From Clostridiales bacterium (GTDB lineage: Bacteria; Bacillota; Clostridia; Oscillospirales; CAG-382): 15,685 nucleotides of DNA. Below, piece after piece: positions 1 to 7,462 of the stretch (positions are counted from its first letter, which is position 1; every line of letters begins with the position of its first letter). The stretch covers positions 74,472 through 90,156 of the forward strand of contig DMMZ01000045.1 in assembly GCA_003452915.1 (NCBI GenBank), given 5' to 3'. The position numbers and the translations under genes were made by a program. The notes under the pieces were generated by a model, which saw only the letters and a program-made list of their open reading frames with translations, was not told the DNA's origin and searched no databases.

Positions 1-2
1 CT

Positions 3-2087
3 GATATTCATGCAAACTTCTCGCTTTCTCAAGGAGAAACACTTTATATGATTACTCCAGAAAAAAGGCAGGGGCAGCCGGTAAGTGTGGTTTCCGCAGG
101 AAGAGGTAGAAGCTGGCAGTACAATAAGGACGGGGATGAAAGCGGCTATATCGCAGCTTCCCCGAGCTTAGGCTTTTCCAATAATGACTCGGGCAGAGCA
201 GAATATGCAAACAGCGTTCGACCTCAGGGAATCGAAATTTCCGAGGCTGTTTCGGTAAACAAACAGTATCTGGTCGGACCTTACGGTGCATACCACGATT
301 TTATAGAGCTGCACAACAATACGGGTAATGATATTTCGCTATCGGGAATGTTTCTTTCTGATAATATTGATAACTTGAATCTTGCTGCTTTACCTAATGT
401 AAATATTCCTGCAGGCGGATATATAGTGTTTATCCTATCCTCGGATGGAATAAACACACCGAACGGTTATACGGTTTTGCCTTTTTCACTGGCAGCCGAA
501 GGTGAATCGGTTTATTTGTCAAAGGACGGGAAAATAACCGATTGTATAGTTATTCCTGCGTTATCCAGCGATAATTCTTATGGACGTGCAAACGGTTCTG
601 CCGCTTTTAGTTATTTAAGCTCTGCAACACCTAAAGAAGCAAACTCATCCGCTGTTGCAGAAACTGCACCAAAACCCACTTCGTCTGTCAACCAAGGCGT
701 ATACAACGATGTTAATTCTTTAAGCGTGGAATTAAACGGAAAAGGTACTATAAGATACACACTGGACAATACCGAACCGAATGCAACTTCACCTATTTAT
801 AACGGTGCAATAAAAATATCCTCAACAACGGTCGTCCGAGCCCGCTGTTTTGAGAACGGTTACCTTCCGGGTGAGGTTCTTGAGTTGCTCTATGTTATCA
901 ATGAGGGAATTGAACTGGATATTGTTTCGATAATAACAAACCCCGATAACCTTTGGGATTATTATACAGGCATATATGCTGAAGGACCAAATGCTGAAGC
1001 CGAATTTCCGCACGTTGGTGCTAACTATTGGCAGACATGGGAAAAAGAAGCTACCGTCTCTTTTTTTGAGAAAGACGGTAATGGCTTTTCAGAGCCTTGC
1101 GGATTAAGAATATTTGGCGCTTATTCAAGGGCTTTGCCCATGAAGTCCTTTTGCTGTTTTTTCAGGTCGCAGTACGGTGCGTCGGAGTTAAATTATAAGC
1201 TTTTTAAAAATAGCGATCTTACCACATATGAAGCCTTTGTGCTTAGAAATGCAGGTCAGGATTTCAACCGTGCCAGAATGCGTGACGCAATGATAACCTC
1301 GCTTGTCGCAGACGCAACAAGCGTTGCGGTACAAAACTACCGCCCTGTCGTTGTGTACCTTAACAATGAGTTTTGGGGCGTTTACTATATAAGAGAAAAG
1401 CTCAATGAGAATTATGTTGCCGGTAATTACAGCGTCACCGAGGATTCGGTTGTAATGGCTAGAGCAAACGGTACCTACAGTGACGAGTATCAGGAGCTTA
1501 TAAAGTATGTAAGATCTCATGATTTATCAAATGAAGAAAATTATCAGTATATTCTTTCTAAAATAGATAAGGAAAATTATATTGATTTTATATGTTCCGA
1601 AATATATATAGCCAACACAGACAATGGCAATATTCGTTTTTTCAAGAGTAGCGAGATGGATGGGAAATGGCGTTGGGTAATGTTTGATGTGGATTGGAGT
1701 TTTTCGGATTATTTGCATCCTACCGTTTCCGAGCATCTTAATCCTGAGGGTACAGGCTCACTTAATCGCTTTTCTACCGCTCTGATAAATGCACTTCTAA
1801 AAAACAACAGCTTTAAAGAAGAGTTTATCCGCAGAATGGCATGGCAACTACAAAACATCTGGACAGATGAAAAGGTACTGACACGAATCAACGAGATAAA
1901 AACACTGATTCAACATGATATGGTTCGCGACCATGAAAAATGGACTCTCACAATGAGTGGCTGGCAAAATCATATTAACAAACTTATCACCTTTCAACAA
2001 AAACGTCCAGCTGAGATTTACAAACAGATAAAAAGTTATTTTTCGCTTTCAGACTCTCAGATGGCTGATTATGGATTTAGCAAATAA
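3..2087 (+). CDS. CotH kinase family surface protein with lamin-tail domains (5' end outside window)
   Basis: The frame is open from the left edge with no stop, and the first visible codons already read as lamin-tail sequence (FSLSQGETLY), so the ATG at 48 is internal and the gene begins upstream. 694 residues are visible. In order: the end of one lamin-tail domain (to about nt 210), a second lamin-tail domain (about 225-650, FIELHNNTGNDISL and AEGESVYLSKDG), a chitobiase-C-terminal-like beta module (about 685-890, IRYTLDNTEPNATSPIY), then a CotH kinase domain (about 910-1950) with REKLNENY and the acidic FDVDWSF motif at nt 1683-1703. CotH proteins are atypical secreted kinases, known in spore coat phosphorylation; lamin-tail modules are common in secreted bacterial proteins. 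An extracellular location is inferred, because the signal peptide lies outside the window. The VTC gene follows after about 40 bp, so the two are probably co-transcribed. Domain calls are secure; the substrate is unknown. Confidence 0.9.
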   Translation, partial: DIHANFSLSQGETLYMITPEKRQGQPVSVVSAGRGRSWQYNKDGDESGYIAASPSLGFSNNDSGRAEYANSVRPQGIEISEAVSVNKQYLVGPYGAYHDFIELHNNTGNDISLSGMFLSDNIDNLNLAALPNVNIPAGGYIVFILSSDGINTPNGYTVLPFSLAAEGESVYLSKDGKITDCIVIPALSSDNSYGRANGSAAFSYLSSATPKEANSSAVAETAPKPTSSVNQGVYNDVNSLSVELNGKGTIRYTLDNTEPNATSPIYNGAIKISSTTVVRARCFENGYLPGEVLELLYVINEGIELDIVSIITNPDNLWDYYTGIYAEGPNAEAEFPHVGANYWQTWEKEATVSFFEKDGNGFSEPCGLRIFGAYSRALPMKSFCCFFRSQYGASELNYKLFKNSDLTTYEAFVLRNAGQDFNRARMRDAMITSLVADATSVAVQNYRPVVVYLNNEFWGVYYIREKLNENYVAGNYSVTEDSVVMARANGTYSDEYQELIKYVRSHDLSNEENYQYILSKIDKENYIDFICSEIYIANTDNGNIRFFKSSEMDGKWRWVMFDVDWSFSDYLHPTVSEHLNPEGTGSLNRFSTALINALLKNNSFKEEFIRRMAWQLQNIWTDEKVLTRINEIKTLIQHDMVRDHEKWTLTMSGWQNHINKLITFQQKRPAEIYKQIKSYFSLSDSQMADYGFSK

Positions 2088-2129
2088 GATAAATAACCCA
2101 ACAATTTGTTGGAGAAAGAGAATTTCTAT

Positions 2130-2828
2130 ATGGCTTCTTCACGCCGTGAGGAAAAATATATACTAGATTACAGGCTTTATACGCTGATTAGAAACCGTGT
2201 TTCTCTTGTTCTGCAACCCGACGAGCATTACGCTGAGGGTATATATACAGTAACAAGCCTGTATTTTGACGACCCGTATAAAACCGCTTACTATGAAAAA
2301 TCAGACGGTCTTGCGGTGCATACAAAATTTAGGGTACGAAGCTACGACTATCAGGATTCTTTTTTACGGCTTGAGAAAAAGACCAAGCAAGGGCTAAAAA
2401 CAAATAAAGACAGTGCTGTACTTTCAAAAACGGTGCTTTCAAAAATTGCAGACGCCCCTTTTGTTTTAGAAGGTTTTGACAATAAAGTCTATCCGCTTGC
2501 GGCTGAAATGCAGTCAAAGGGACTTCGACCAACGGTTACTGTTCGTTATCAGAGAGAGGCTTTTTTAATGGAAGGAACCGATGTGCGTGTTACCTTTGAC
2601 ACACGTGTGGAAGCATTGCCTGGGGACGTGGATTGTCTGTTTGATAAAAACCGTATAGGGATTCCGGCAATTCATCCCGCAAATATAATTATGGAGATAA
2701 AGTATAACTATAAACTGCCGACATTGATTCGCAGATTGTGTTCAGCAAATGCTCCGCAGCTATCAGTCTCTAAATATGCACTTTGTGTAGGGGATATCAG
2801 GCTTCCGGCAGGATTTGTTCAAGACTAA
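2130..2828 (+). CDS. VTC-domain protein (polyphosphate polymerase fold)
   Basis: A 232-residue single-domain protein of the VTC family (CYTH/triphosphate-tunnel fold). Visible family motifs are RREEKYILD at the N-terminus, SLYFDDPYKTAYYEK, KFRVRSY, LRLEKKTKQG, VTVRYQREAF, VTFDTRVEA, IIMEIKYNYKLP and the C-terminal SVSKYALC. The alternating basic and acidic residues on beta strands are those that line the tunnel for triphosphate and metal. In yeast Vtc4 this domain makes polyphosphate from ATP; bacterial stand-alone copies are annotated by that homology and their reaction is mostly unproven. I chose the ATG at 2130: the frame opens at a TTG at 2106, but the purine-rich GGAGAAAGAG (2111-2120) lies between the two and fits the ATG better. 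It sits between cotH-like and DUF4956 genes, about 30-40 bp from each, which suggests one operon. Confidence 0.88.
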   Translation: MASSRREEKYILDYRLYTLIRNRVSLVLQPDEHYAEGIYTVTSLYFDDPYKTAYYEKSDGLAVHTKFRVRSYDYQDSFLRLEKKTKQGLKTNKDSAVLSKTVLSKIADAPFVLEGFDNKVYPLAAEMQSKGLRPTVTVRYQREAFLMEGTDVRVTFDTRVEALPGDVDCLFDKNRIGIPAIHPANIIMEIKYNYKLPTLIRRLCSANAPQLSVSKYALCVGDIRLPAGFVQD

Positions 2829-2860
2829 AAAATGCAAAAACAGAAAGGGTTACAACCAAA

Positions 2861-3535
2861 ATGAGTTTTACTGATTTAATTAAAAAAAGCGTGCTTGAAG
2901 GTTTTTCCTCGACAGTAAGCATACCCGATATTATTTTATCCATAGGAATTGCTTTTCTGGCAGGGTTATTCATTCTTTTAATTTATAGAATGACCTTCAA
3001 GGGAATATCCTTTAACCGCAGTTTTGAAGCAACATTGTTGATGATAACTGCAATAAGCTCGCTTATTGTACTTACTATTTCTTCAAACCTTGCCTTGTCA
3101 CTCGGTATGGTCGGAGCATTGAGTATTGTACGTTTCAGAACAGCAATCAAGGACGCTTCCGATACCGCATTTATGTTTTGGGCAGTTGCAGCAGGTATAA
3201 CAGCAGGCGCAGGCTTTTTTATAGTAACCATTTTAGGCTCGCTTATAATCGGACTTCTTACATTTTCTACATTAAAAATAATAAGCAATACCGCTTCTTG
3301 CTATCTTCTTATCGTTCGCGCAAACAACGATAAAGGGCTTGATTTTGTCGGCAGAATGCTTGTTGAAAACGGAATAAAGCACAGACTTTCTTCTATGACC
3401 GAGAATGACCGCCACCATGAGATTATTTACGAAATAAGCATAGGCTCTTCGCAGAACAAGCTGGTCTCCGCTCTCAAAAAAATTCCGGACATAACCGATG
3501 TAACCCTTGTCGATTGCAGAAATACACCGATTTAA
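2861..3535 (+). CDS. DUF4956 family membrane protein
   Basis: 224 residues from the ATG at 2861, preceded by AAAGGG (2844-2849). The frame is open back to 2783, but that stretch overlaps the end of the VTC gene and reads as non-homologous sequence. Hydrophobic segments lie at about residues 23-45, 56-80, 100-118 and 120-138. Between them is the family hallmark GALSIVRFRTAIKDASDTAF, a basic/acidic loop typical of DUF4956. The C-terminal 80 residues form a soluble, probably cytosolic alpha/beta tail. The function of DUF4956 is unknown. Its repeated pairing with VTC-domain genes in Firmicutes and Actinobacteria suggests it is the membrane partner of the triphosphate-tunnel protein. It is the last gene of the cotH-VTC-DUF4956 run, 60 bp before a terminator. 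Confidence 0.88.
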   Translation: MSFTDLIKKSVLEGFSSTVSIPDIILSIGIAFLAGLFILLIYRMTFKGISFNRSFEATLLMITAISSLIVLTISSNLALSLGMVGALSIVRFRTAIKDASDTAFMFWAVAAGITAGAGFFIVTILGSLIIGLLTFSTLKIISNTASCYLLIVRANNDKGLDFVGRMLVENGIKHRLSSMTENDRHHEIIYEISIGSSQNKLVSALKKIPDITDVTLVDCRNTPI

Positions 3536-3597
3536 TACAAAAAAGAGCAAAACAAACGGGCGGATAAAAGGGGATTTTCCATAAGAGAATTATTATA

Positions 3598-3630
3598 AAA
3601 GACCTACCGATTTATTTTCGGCAGGTCTTT
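3598..3630. terminator. Intrinsic terminator, probably bidirectional
   Basis: AAAGACCTACCGA (3598-3610) pairs with TCGGCAGGTCTTT (3618-3630) around a 7-nt loop, giving a 13-position stem with one mismatch. A-rich sequence lies on the left and TTTCTT on the right. It sits between the 3' ends of the convergent DUF4956 gene (+) and the gene at 3662-4069 (-), so it can end both transcripts. Confidence 0.8.
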
Positions 3631-3661
3631 CTTCGCAGTATGCGAATACTATACATATAAA

Positions 3662-4069
3662 TTATAAGTGCCTTGCTTTTCGACATCCTTCATCTGAACT
3701 TTTAAACCGAGTATTTAAAAATTCATCTGTACTCGTATCTTTATCCGATGTATGGAAACACGAATACACTTCAGCACTTGATTTCAATTTATCCAATATT
3801 AAAAAACAATCCACAGCTTTAATAAACTTCCATGCAACTTGCTGACCATAAATATTTGGATAAAAATCATTATCTTTTTTAGTAGCTTTCTCTGCAATTT
3901 TATAGGCATGATCAAAAGACGGAGCTTTTATAAGCAATAGCGATTCTTCATAATGATGCTTATCATCTTCTTCATAAAATTCATCAATAAGGTTTTTATC
4001 TGGTTCGTCAACAACAATGATTTCTTTTATTATTTTTACACCATACCATTGCCAGTTATTTTTGTTCAT
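3662..4069 (-). CDS. Small acidic protein, DUF4288-like
   Basis: 135 residues, no signal peptide and no membrane segment. The ATG at 4069 has a strong ribosome binding site (GGAGG, 4077-4081, 7-nt spacer). The layout resembles DUF4288: an N-terminal WYGVKIIKEIIV strand, then EESLLLIKAPSFDHAYKIAEK (a strand followed by a helix with spaced Ala), then YPNIYGQQVAWKFIKAVDCF with the conserved N-x-x-G-x-x-V-x-W-K-F pattern. The roughly 35-residue C-terminal tail is charged and low in hydrophobics. DUF4288 has no established function. The gene stands alone between the terminator at 3598-3630 and an AT-rich gap, and no partner gene is visible. I am fairly sure it is a real gene and moderately sure of the family. 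Confidence 0.6.
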   Translation of the reverse strand: MNKNNWQWYGVKIIKEIIVVDEPDKNLIDEFYEEDDKHHYEESLLLIKAPSFDHAYKIAEKATKKDNDFYPNIYGQQVAWKFIKAVDCFLILDKLKSSAEVYSCFHTSDKDTSTDEFLNTRFKSSDEGCRKARHL

Positions 4070-4138
4070 TTAAAAACCTCCGAATATTGTTATACCAGAG
4101 TATATAAATTAATCTACATATTTATAATAACATAACCT

Positions 4139-4288
4139 TCAAATCAACTCAAGGATTTCTTTTCCATAATAAGTACCATAGTGGGTAACACAGATTTTTC
4201 TGTTTTCGGTGTCTGAAAAATAAAAGTAGGCGATTTTAAACGGTAATGTACAAGTTATATATAACTTTCTTGTCGCACACCGACGAAA
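4139..4288 (-). pseudogene. Possible gene remnant, about 49 codons without a start
   Basis: In the 240-bp gap between the DUF4288-like gene and the ytvI-like gene, one minus-strand frame is open from just after a TGA (4291-4289) to a TGA at 4141-4139 and reads like folded protein: FKIAYFYFSDTENRKICVTH, then YGTYYGKEILELI. It has no ATG, GTG or TTG near its beginning and no ribosome binding site. The alternating hydrophobic/aromatic strand pattern is that of a small beta-sheet domain, but I cannot assign a family. An open frame of this length can occur by chance, so this is only a possible decayed 3' end. Confidence 0.25.
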
Positions 4289-4312
4289 TCAGCCCACTTT
4301 TTATAAAAAACA

Positions 4313-5422
4313 CTACTTTTCCTTTTCAGGGACCTTTTTAAATAGTTTTATCTTACCCTCGTCATTAAGTTTCTTTAAAATAATTGTAATAATCGGGAAT
4401 ATTAACAAGCCGATTATACCCATTACTTTCAAACCGATATACATTGCAATAAGCGTTAGAAGAGGGTACAGACCGATATATTTACCGACAATCTTCGGCT
4501 CGATTATCTGGCGAATTATCATGATTACCAAATAAACAATAGCGATAGCAATCCCTGTGTAATAATCACCTATTAAAAACAAGAAGATAGACCACGGAAT
4601 AAGCACCGTTCCTGTTCCCAGAACAGGCAGAATATCGATAACCGATACTATAAGCGCTATAAGGAATGCGTATTTTATTCCTAAAATCGTGAAAGCAACA
4701 AAAAGTTCCAGGAAGGTGATTAAGGTAATCAAACCGTATGCTCTGAGAAACTTAATTATTGTTCCAATAAATTCCTGTTTAAATACACTCATATTTTTAG
4801 CTGCTTTTTCGGGAAGCTGCGCTATTAAAAAACGATTGATTCTGCCGTAATCAACAGCAAAATAATAAGTTGATAAAATAGCGATTAATATTGTAAGCAA
4901 TGCATTTGGTATAAAGCTTATTACACCGCCTAATATAGGTAATATAGAACCGCTTATATTGTTGGCAAAATTCAACAATGCATCTTCCAAGGCGCTGTCT
5001 AGATTTTCCAACACACCGTTTAATCTGTCTCTTAAGTCAATAAAGGGTATAGCATCACTTATCTTATCAATAATATTTTTTGCATATTGTTCATCAGATT
5101 TAATGTGATCATAAAAGCCCAAAATATTCTGATACAATACGGTAAGCTCGGTAGTTATTCGATTTATTGCAAGGTAGCATAACCAGCCTAACAGTGTTGT
5201 TGCTACAAGCACCAATACAAATACAGATAACTTTTTTGGAACCTTAGCGTGTTTGCATAGAAACCTCACCGCAGGCTGAAGCGCTGCCGCCAGAAGATAT
5301 GCTATAATAAACGGCATAAGGATACCAAAAAGATATTTAAAAAATAAGTATGAAGCAGCAACAATTACTACAATGTAGAAAATAATGACGGCAATCTTTT
5401 TATACGGCTCTTTCGGCAGCAC
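4313..5422 (-). CDS. ytvI: YtvI-like / AI-2E family transporter membrane protein
   Basis: 369 residues from the GTG at 5422, close to the length usual for YtvI. An upstream in-frame TTG at 5458 would add 12 residues but would run into the tRNA promoter; the GTG has AAAGGA (5438-5433) 10 nt upstream. There are about eight hydrophobic segments: two near the N-terminus (FYIVVIVAASYLFF and FGILMPFIIAYLLAAALQP), one at about 67-85, a soluble helical loop (about 90-150), then a C-terminal cluster of five. The signature DILPVLGTGTVLIPWSIFLF followed by RQIIEPKIVGKYIGLYPLLT is typical of the AI-2E/PerM/YtvI superfamily and closest to the sporulation YtvI branch. YtvI is a sporulation-associated membrane protein of uncertain biochemical role; other members are permeases or exporters. 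It is divergent from the tRNA gene. No convincing terminator was seen after it. Confidence 0.82.
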   Translation of the reverse strand: MLPKEPYKKIAVIIFYIVVIVAASYLFFKYLFGILMPFIIAYLLAAALQPAVRFLCKHAKVPKKLSVFVLVLVATTLLGWLCYLAINRITTELTVLYQNILGFYDHIKSDEQYAKNIIDKISDAIPFIDLRDRLNGVLENLDSALEDALLNFANNISGSILPILGGVISFIPNALLTILIAILSTYYFAVDYGRINRFLIAQLPEKAAKNMSVFKQEFIGTIIKFLRAYGLITLITFLELFVAFTILGIKYAFLIALIVSVIDILPVLGTGTVLIPWSIFLFLIGDYYTGIAIAIVYLVIMIIRQIIEPKIVGKYIGLYPLLTLIAMYIGLKVMGIIGLLIFPIITIILKKLNDEGKIKLFKKVPEKEK

Positions 5423-5451
5423 AAAATCAGCTTCCTTTGCTAAAAAATATA

Positions 5452-5480
5452 TTGACAATCATGTCGCTTTATGATATTAT
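5452..5480 (+). promoter_or_regulatory. Promoter of the tRNA-Glu gene
   Basis: TTGACA (5452-5457, consensus), 17-bp spacer, TATTAT (5475-5480). Predicted transcription start is near 5487, about 15 nt before the tRNA. It overlaps the 5' leader of the divergent ytvI-like gene. Confidence 0.75.
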
Positions 5481-5501
5481 AATTTTTGTTCCATTTAATA
5501 C

Positions 5502-5576
5502 GGCCTGTTAGTCAAGTGGTTAAGACGCCGCCCTCTCACGGCAGAGACAGGGGTTCGACTCCCCTACGGGTCACCA
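5502..5576 (+). tRNA. tRNA-Glu (anticodon CTC)
   Basis: A full cloverleaf of 75 nt with encoded CCA. The acceptor GGCCTGT pairs with ACGGGTC with two G-U wobbles; discriminator A73. The D arm is GTCAAGTGGTTAAGAC. The anticodon stem CCGCC/GGCAG encloses loop CTCTCAC, placing anticodon CTC at 5535-5537. The T arm is AGGGG-TTCGACT-CCCCT. It reads GAG codons. One oddity is that the anticodon stem has a C28-A42 mismatch where bacterial tRNA-Glu usually has C-G. It is followed directly by a terminator, so it forms a single-gene unit. Confidence 0.95.
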
Positions 5577-5581
5577 GAATC

Positions 5582-5617
5582 AAGCCTTTTGCATTTCGTT
5601 TGCATAAGGCTTTTTTT
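5582..5617 (+). terminator. Terminator of the tRNA-Glu transcript
   Basis: AAGCCTTTTGCA (5582-5593) pairs with TGCATAAGGCTT (5601-5612) with one mismatch around a 7-nt loop. The T run extends to 5617. It starts 5 nt after the tRNA CCA. Confidence 0.85.
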
Positions 5618-5698
5618 ATCCTTAAAAATAGTTTAGCCGTATATATGTATGTGTATTCCGATTCTTATAATTATAATACCCTAATTTGATATATAAAA

Positions 5699-5725
5699 TG
5701 AAAAGCAGAGGAAATGCTCTGCTTT
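5699..5725 (-). terminator. Terminator of the hom transcript
   Basis: AAAGCAGAG (5702-5710) and CTCTGCTTT (5717-5725) form a perfect 9-bp stem with a 6-nt loop. Read on the minus strand it is followed by TTTTCATTTT. It lies about 115 bp past the hom stop. The sequence between (5726-5839) has an imperfect hairpin (CGTAT 5770-5774 with ATACG 5798-5802, GGTAC 5776-5780 with GTACC 5789-5793) and no gene. Confidence 0.75.
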
Positions 5726-5839
5726 ATTAATCTCCACGTCTTATCGGGCACAAGTGGTATTGAAAAATTCGTATAGGTACACGACAATGTACCTTCGATA
5801 CGCACCAATATATCTCTATTTATAACATTTTTCACTTTA

Positions 5840-6925
5840 TTATTTAAGAATACGATAAGTCGAGCCGTTGGAAAGTGTAACAAGCTCATCGCCGAATTTG
5901 TTCTCAGGCAGAAGGAATCCATCTTCGAGTTTTGCTCTGCAAATCGCCTTGGGATGTGATTTAAGAATTTCAATAACATCGGTTACAACGGCACTTGCGG
6001 TAGGCTTACTGCCTGCACCCTGTCCGTAGAAAACAACTTCGCCAACAGTACTTCCCGTAACGCTGATAGCATTGAAAACTTCATTAACAGCGGAAAGCAA
6101 GCTGCCTTTCTTTACAAGATGCGGAGCAACAAGAATTTTTGCGTTTTCTCCTATCATTTCGGCAACCGCTAGTAATTTAATTGTATAACCGGCTTTTTTC
6201 GCAAGTTCAAAATCATCAGCTCTTACGTTTGTAATACCCTCAATTACCGTAATTTTATCAAATGGAATAAATCTTCCGAAAGCAATTCCGGCAAGTATGC
6301 ATATTTTGCGTGCACTGTCTATACCTGCAAGGTCAGCGTTCGGGTTAGCTTCAGCATAACCGTTTTTCTGTGATATTTCAAGAGCTGTTTGAAGCGACAT
6401 ATTTTCTTCGCTCATTTTGGAAAGTATAAAATTGGTAGTTCCGTTGAGAATTCCGGCAATTCTTATGATTTTATTAGAATAAAAGCAATTTTCAAGCGGC
6501 TTAATTATCGGTATTCCACCGCCAACACTCGCTTCATAAAGATAACTTACACCGTTTTTAGCAGCAGTTTCAAGAAGTATGTCGCCGAATTTATCTACAA
6601 CTTCCTTGTTAGAAGTAACAACACTTTTTCCTGCTTCAAGCGCTGCCTTGCTGAACTCAAACGCAGGTGAGGCACCGCCCATAGTTTCCACAACAACAGA
6701 CACGCAAGGATCGGAAAGTATTTTCGAAAAATCCTGTATAACTCTGTCTTGAAGCGGATGACCTTTAAATTCACGCTTGTCAAGCACATATTTTATATTG
6801 ATAGAGGCTTTTCCATCGGTAGAGGTTGTCCCAAACAAAGCAGAAATACACTCCGTATTTTCTTTTATAACCTCAAAAACACCGTTTCCGACGATACCAA
6901 GTCCCAATATTGCTATGTCAAACAT
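5840..6925 (-). CDS. hom: Homoserine dehydrogenase, short form without ACT domain
   Basis: 361 residues; the ATG at 6925 has AGGAG (6934-6938) upstream. It catalyses NAD(P)H-dependent reduction of aspartate semialdehyde to homoserine, the branch to threonine and methionine, in the cytosol. Seen: the N-terminal Rossmann motif GLGIVGNG (residues 7-14), TSNKEVV with the conserved Lys at about 106, YEASVGGGIPII at about 124, GILNGTTNFILSKM at about 147, and the substrate-site block YAEANPNADLAGIDSARK (about 179-196). Bacterial enzymes are usually about 400-440 residues with a C-terminal ACT domain for threonine feedback. This one stops soon after the catalytic domain (LSNGSTYRILK), and none of the downstream frames encodes an ACT domain. 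It appears monocistronic, with a promoter upstream and a terminator downstream. Confidence 0.95.
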   Translation of the reverse strand: MFDIAILGLGIVGNGVFEVIKENTECISALFGTTSTDGKASINIKYVLDKREFKGHPLQDRVIQDFSKILSDPCVSVVVETMGGASPAFEFSKAALEAGKSVVTSNKEVVDKFGDILLETAAKNGVSYLYEASVGGGIPIIKPLENCFYSNKIIRIAGILNGTTNFILSKMSEENMSLQTALEISQKNGYAEANPNADLAGIDSARKICILAGIAFGRFIPFDKITVIEGITNVRADDFELAKKAGYTIKLLAVAEMIGENAKILVAPHLVKKGSLLSAVNEVFNAISVTGSTVGEVVFYGQGAGSKPTASAVVTDVIEILKSHPKAICRAKLEDGFLLPENKFGDELVTLSNGSTYRILK

Positions 6926-6960
6926 TTTTATTACTCCTAAAAAATCATGATTGATAAAAC

Positions 6961-6989
6961 ATCATAACACAAAAGATTTTTATTTTCAA
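6961..6989 (-). promoter_or_regulatory. Promoter of hom
   Basis: On the minus strand, TTGAAA (6989-6984), 17-bp spacer, TATGAT (6966-6961), giving a 5' leader of only about 30 nt before the ATG. The short leader leaves no room for a T-box or riboswitch. Confidence 0.7.
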
Positions 6990-7089
6990 GCCTTTTCGAG
7001 CTTTTTAAAGTAAAAATTACAATTAATTAATGCCAAACATAAAAGTTACTGATATAAAGAAAAAAATTAAAATTATTTTTTCAAAGGTG

Positions 7090-7118
7090 TTGATTATTTT
7101 GAAAACATAGTGTATAAT
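7090..7118 (+). promoter_or_regulatory. Strong sigma-A-type promoter of the small transcription unit
   Basis: TTGATT (7090-7095), 17-bp spacer, TATAAT (7113-7118, consensus). Expected start is near 7125. It is divergent from the hom promoter, with about 100 bp of AT-rich sequence between them. Confidence 0.75.
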
Positions 7119-7124
7119 AAGCGA

Positions 7125-7318
7125 ACAGTTAGATTTTTTCGTTTCTAATTTGAATTAGAAACAGTGATAAATTTGAGGAAAAGTCTCTATTAATGCGGCT
7201 ACCGCATTAATTATATATAGGACTTTTCTAAATAATTTTTCTTACTGTTTCTTAAGAGAATTAGTATTAATTACAAGAAAAAGTATAACTGAATTTTGAA
7301 GAAAGGGAGGACATTTTA
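7125..7318 (+). ncRNA. Structured 5' leader / candidate cis-acting or small RNA of unknown class
   Basis: About 195 nt lie between the predicted transcription start and the small ORF. They contain three hairpins in a row. GTTTCTAAT (7141-7149) pairs perfectly with ATTAGAAAC (7154-7162). AAAAGTC (7179-7185) pairs with GACTTTT (7221-7227) and encloses a perfect 10-bp stem, ATTAATGCGG (7189-7198) with CCGCATTAAT (7202-7211), loop CTA. TTTTTCTT (7236-7243) can pair with AAGAAAAA (7275-7282). I see no T-box, SAM, TPP or other known riboswitch core. The density of perfect pairing argues for a folded RNA; function unknown. Confidence 0.5.
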
Positions 7319-7462
7319 ATGATTAACCGCAACGATTTGAATGCAAGGTTGTTTTATGCTGCTGTGACAGCACATAAAATAGAGATTGCAGGAGTTGAAT
7401 GGCAATCAAAAACACTTCCCGATAAATCAAAACTGCTAATAGGCAAAGGCACAACAAGGTGA
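7319..7462 (+). CDS. Small ORF, 47 residues, unknown function
   Basis: The ATG at 7319 is preceded by AAGGGAGG (7303-7310) at an 8-nt spacer, the strongest ribosome binding site in the window. The peptide begins MINRNDLNARLFYAAVTAHK and ends GKGTTR; it is basic, has no cysteine, no signal peptide and no membrane helix. I do not recognise it. The same frame continues after the TGA for 27 sense codons (WLTNYKPHQDETSQRGKLPF, then HHYKCAY) to a second TGA at 7544-7546, so it could be a gene broken by a nonsense mutation, a readthrough case, or chance. It lies inside a unit bounded by its own promoter and a probable terminator, upstream of the ABC operon. The strong ribosome binding site supports translation; there is no homology evidence. 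Confidence 0.45.
   Translation: MINRNDLNARLFYAAVTAHKIEIAGVEWQSKTLPDKSKLLIGKGTTR

Noticed and set aside
2783..2860. Longer N-terminus for the DUF4956 protein
   Set aside because: It overlaps the VTC coding end, lacks a ribosome binding site, and the added residues are unlike the family.
5671..5979. Minus-strand ORF extending past the hom stop, considered as a frameshifted ACT domain
   Set aside because: The sequence after the hom stop (RIEGTLSCTYTNFSIPLVP) has no ACT pattern, and the hom terminator lies within it.
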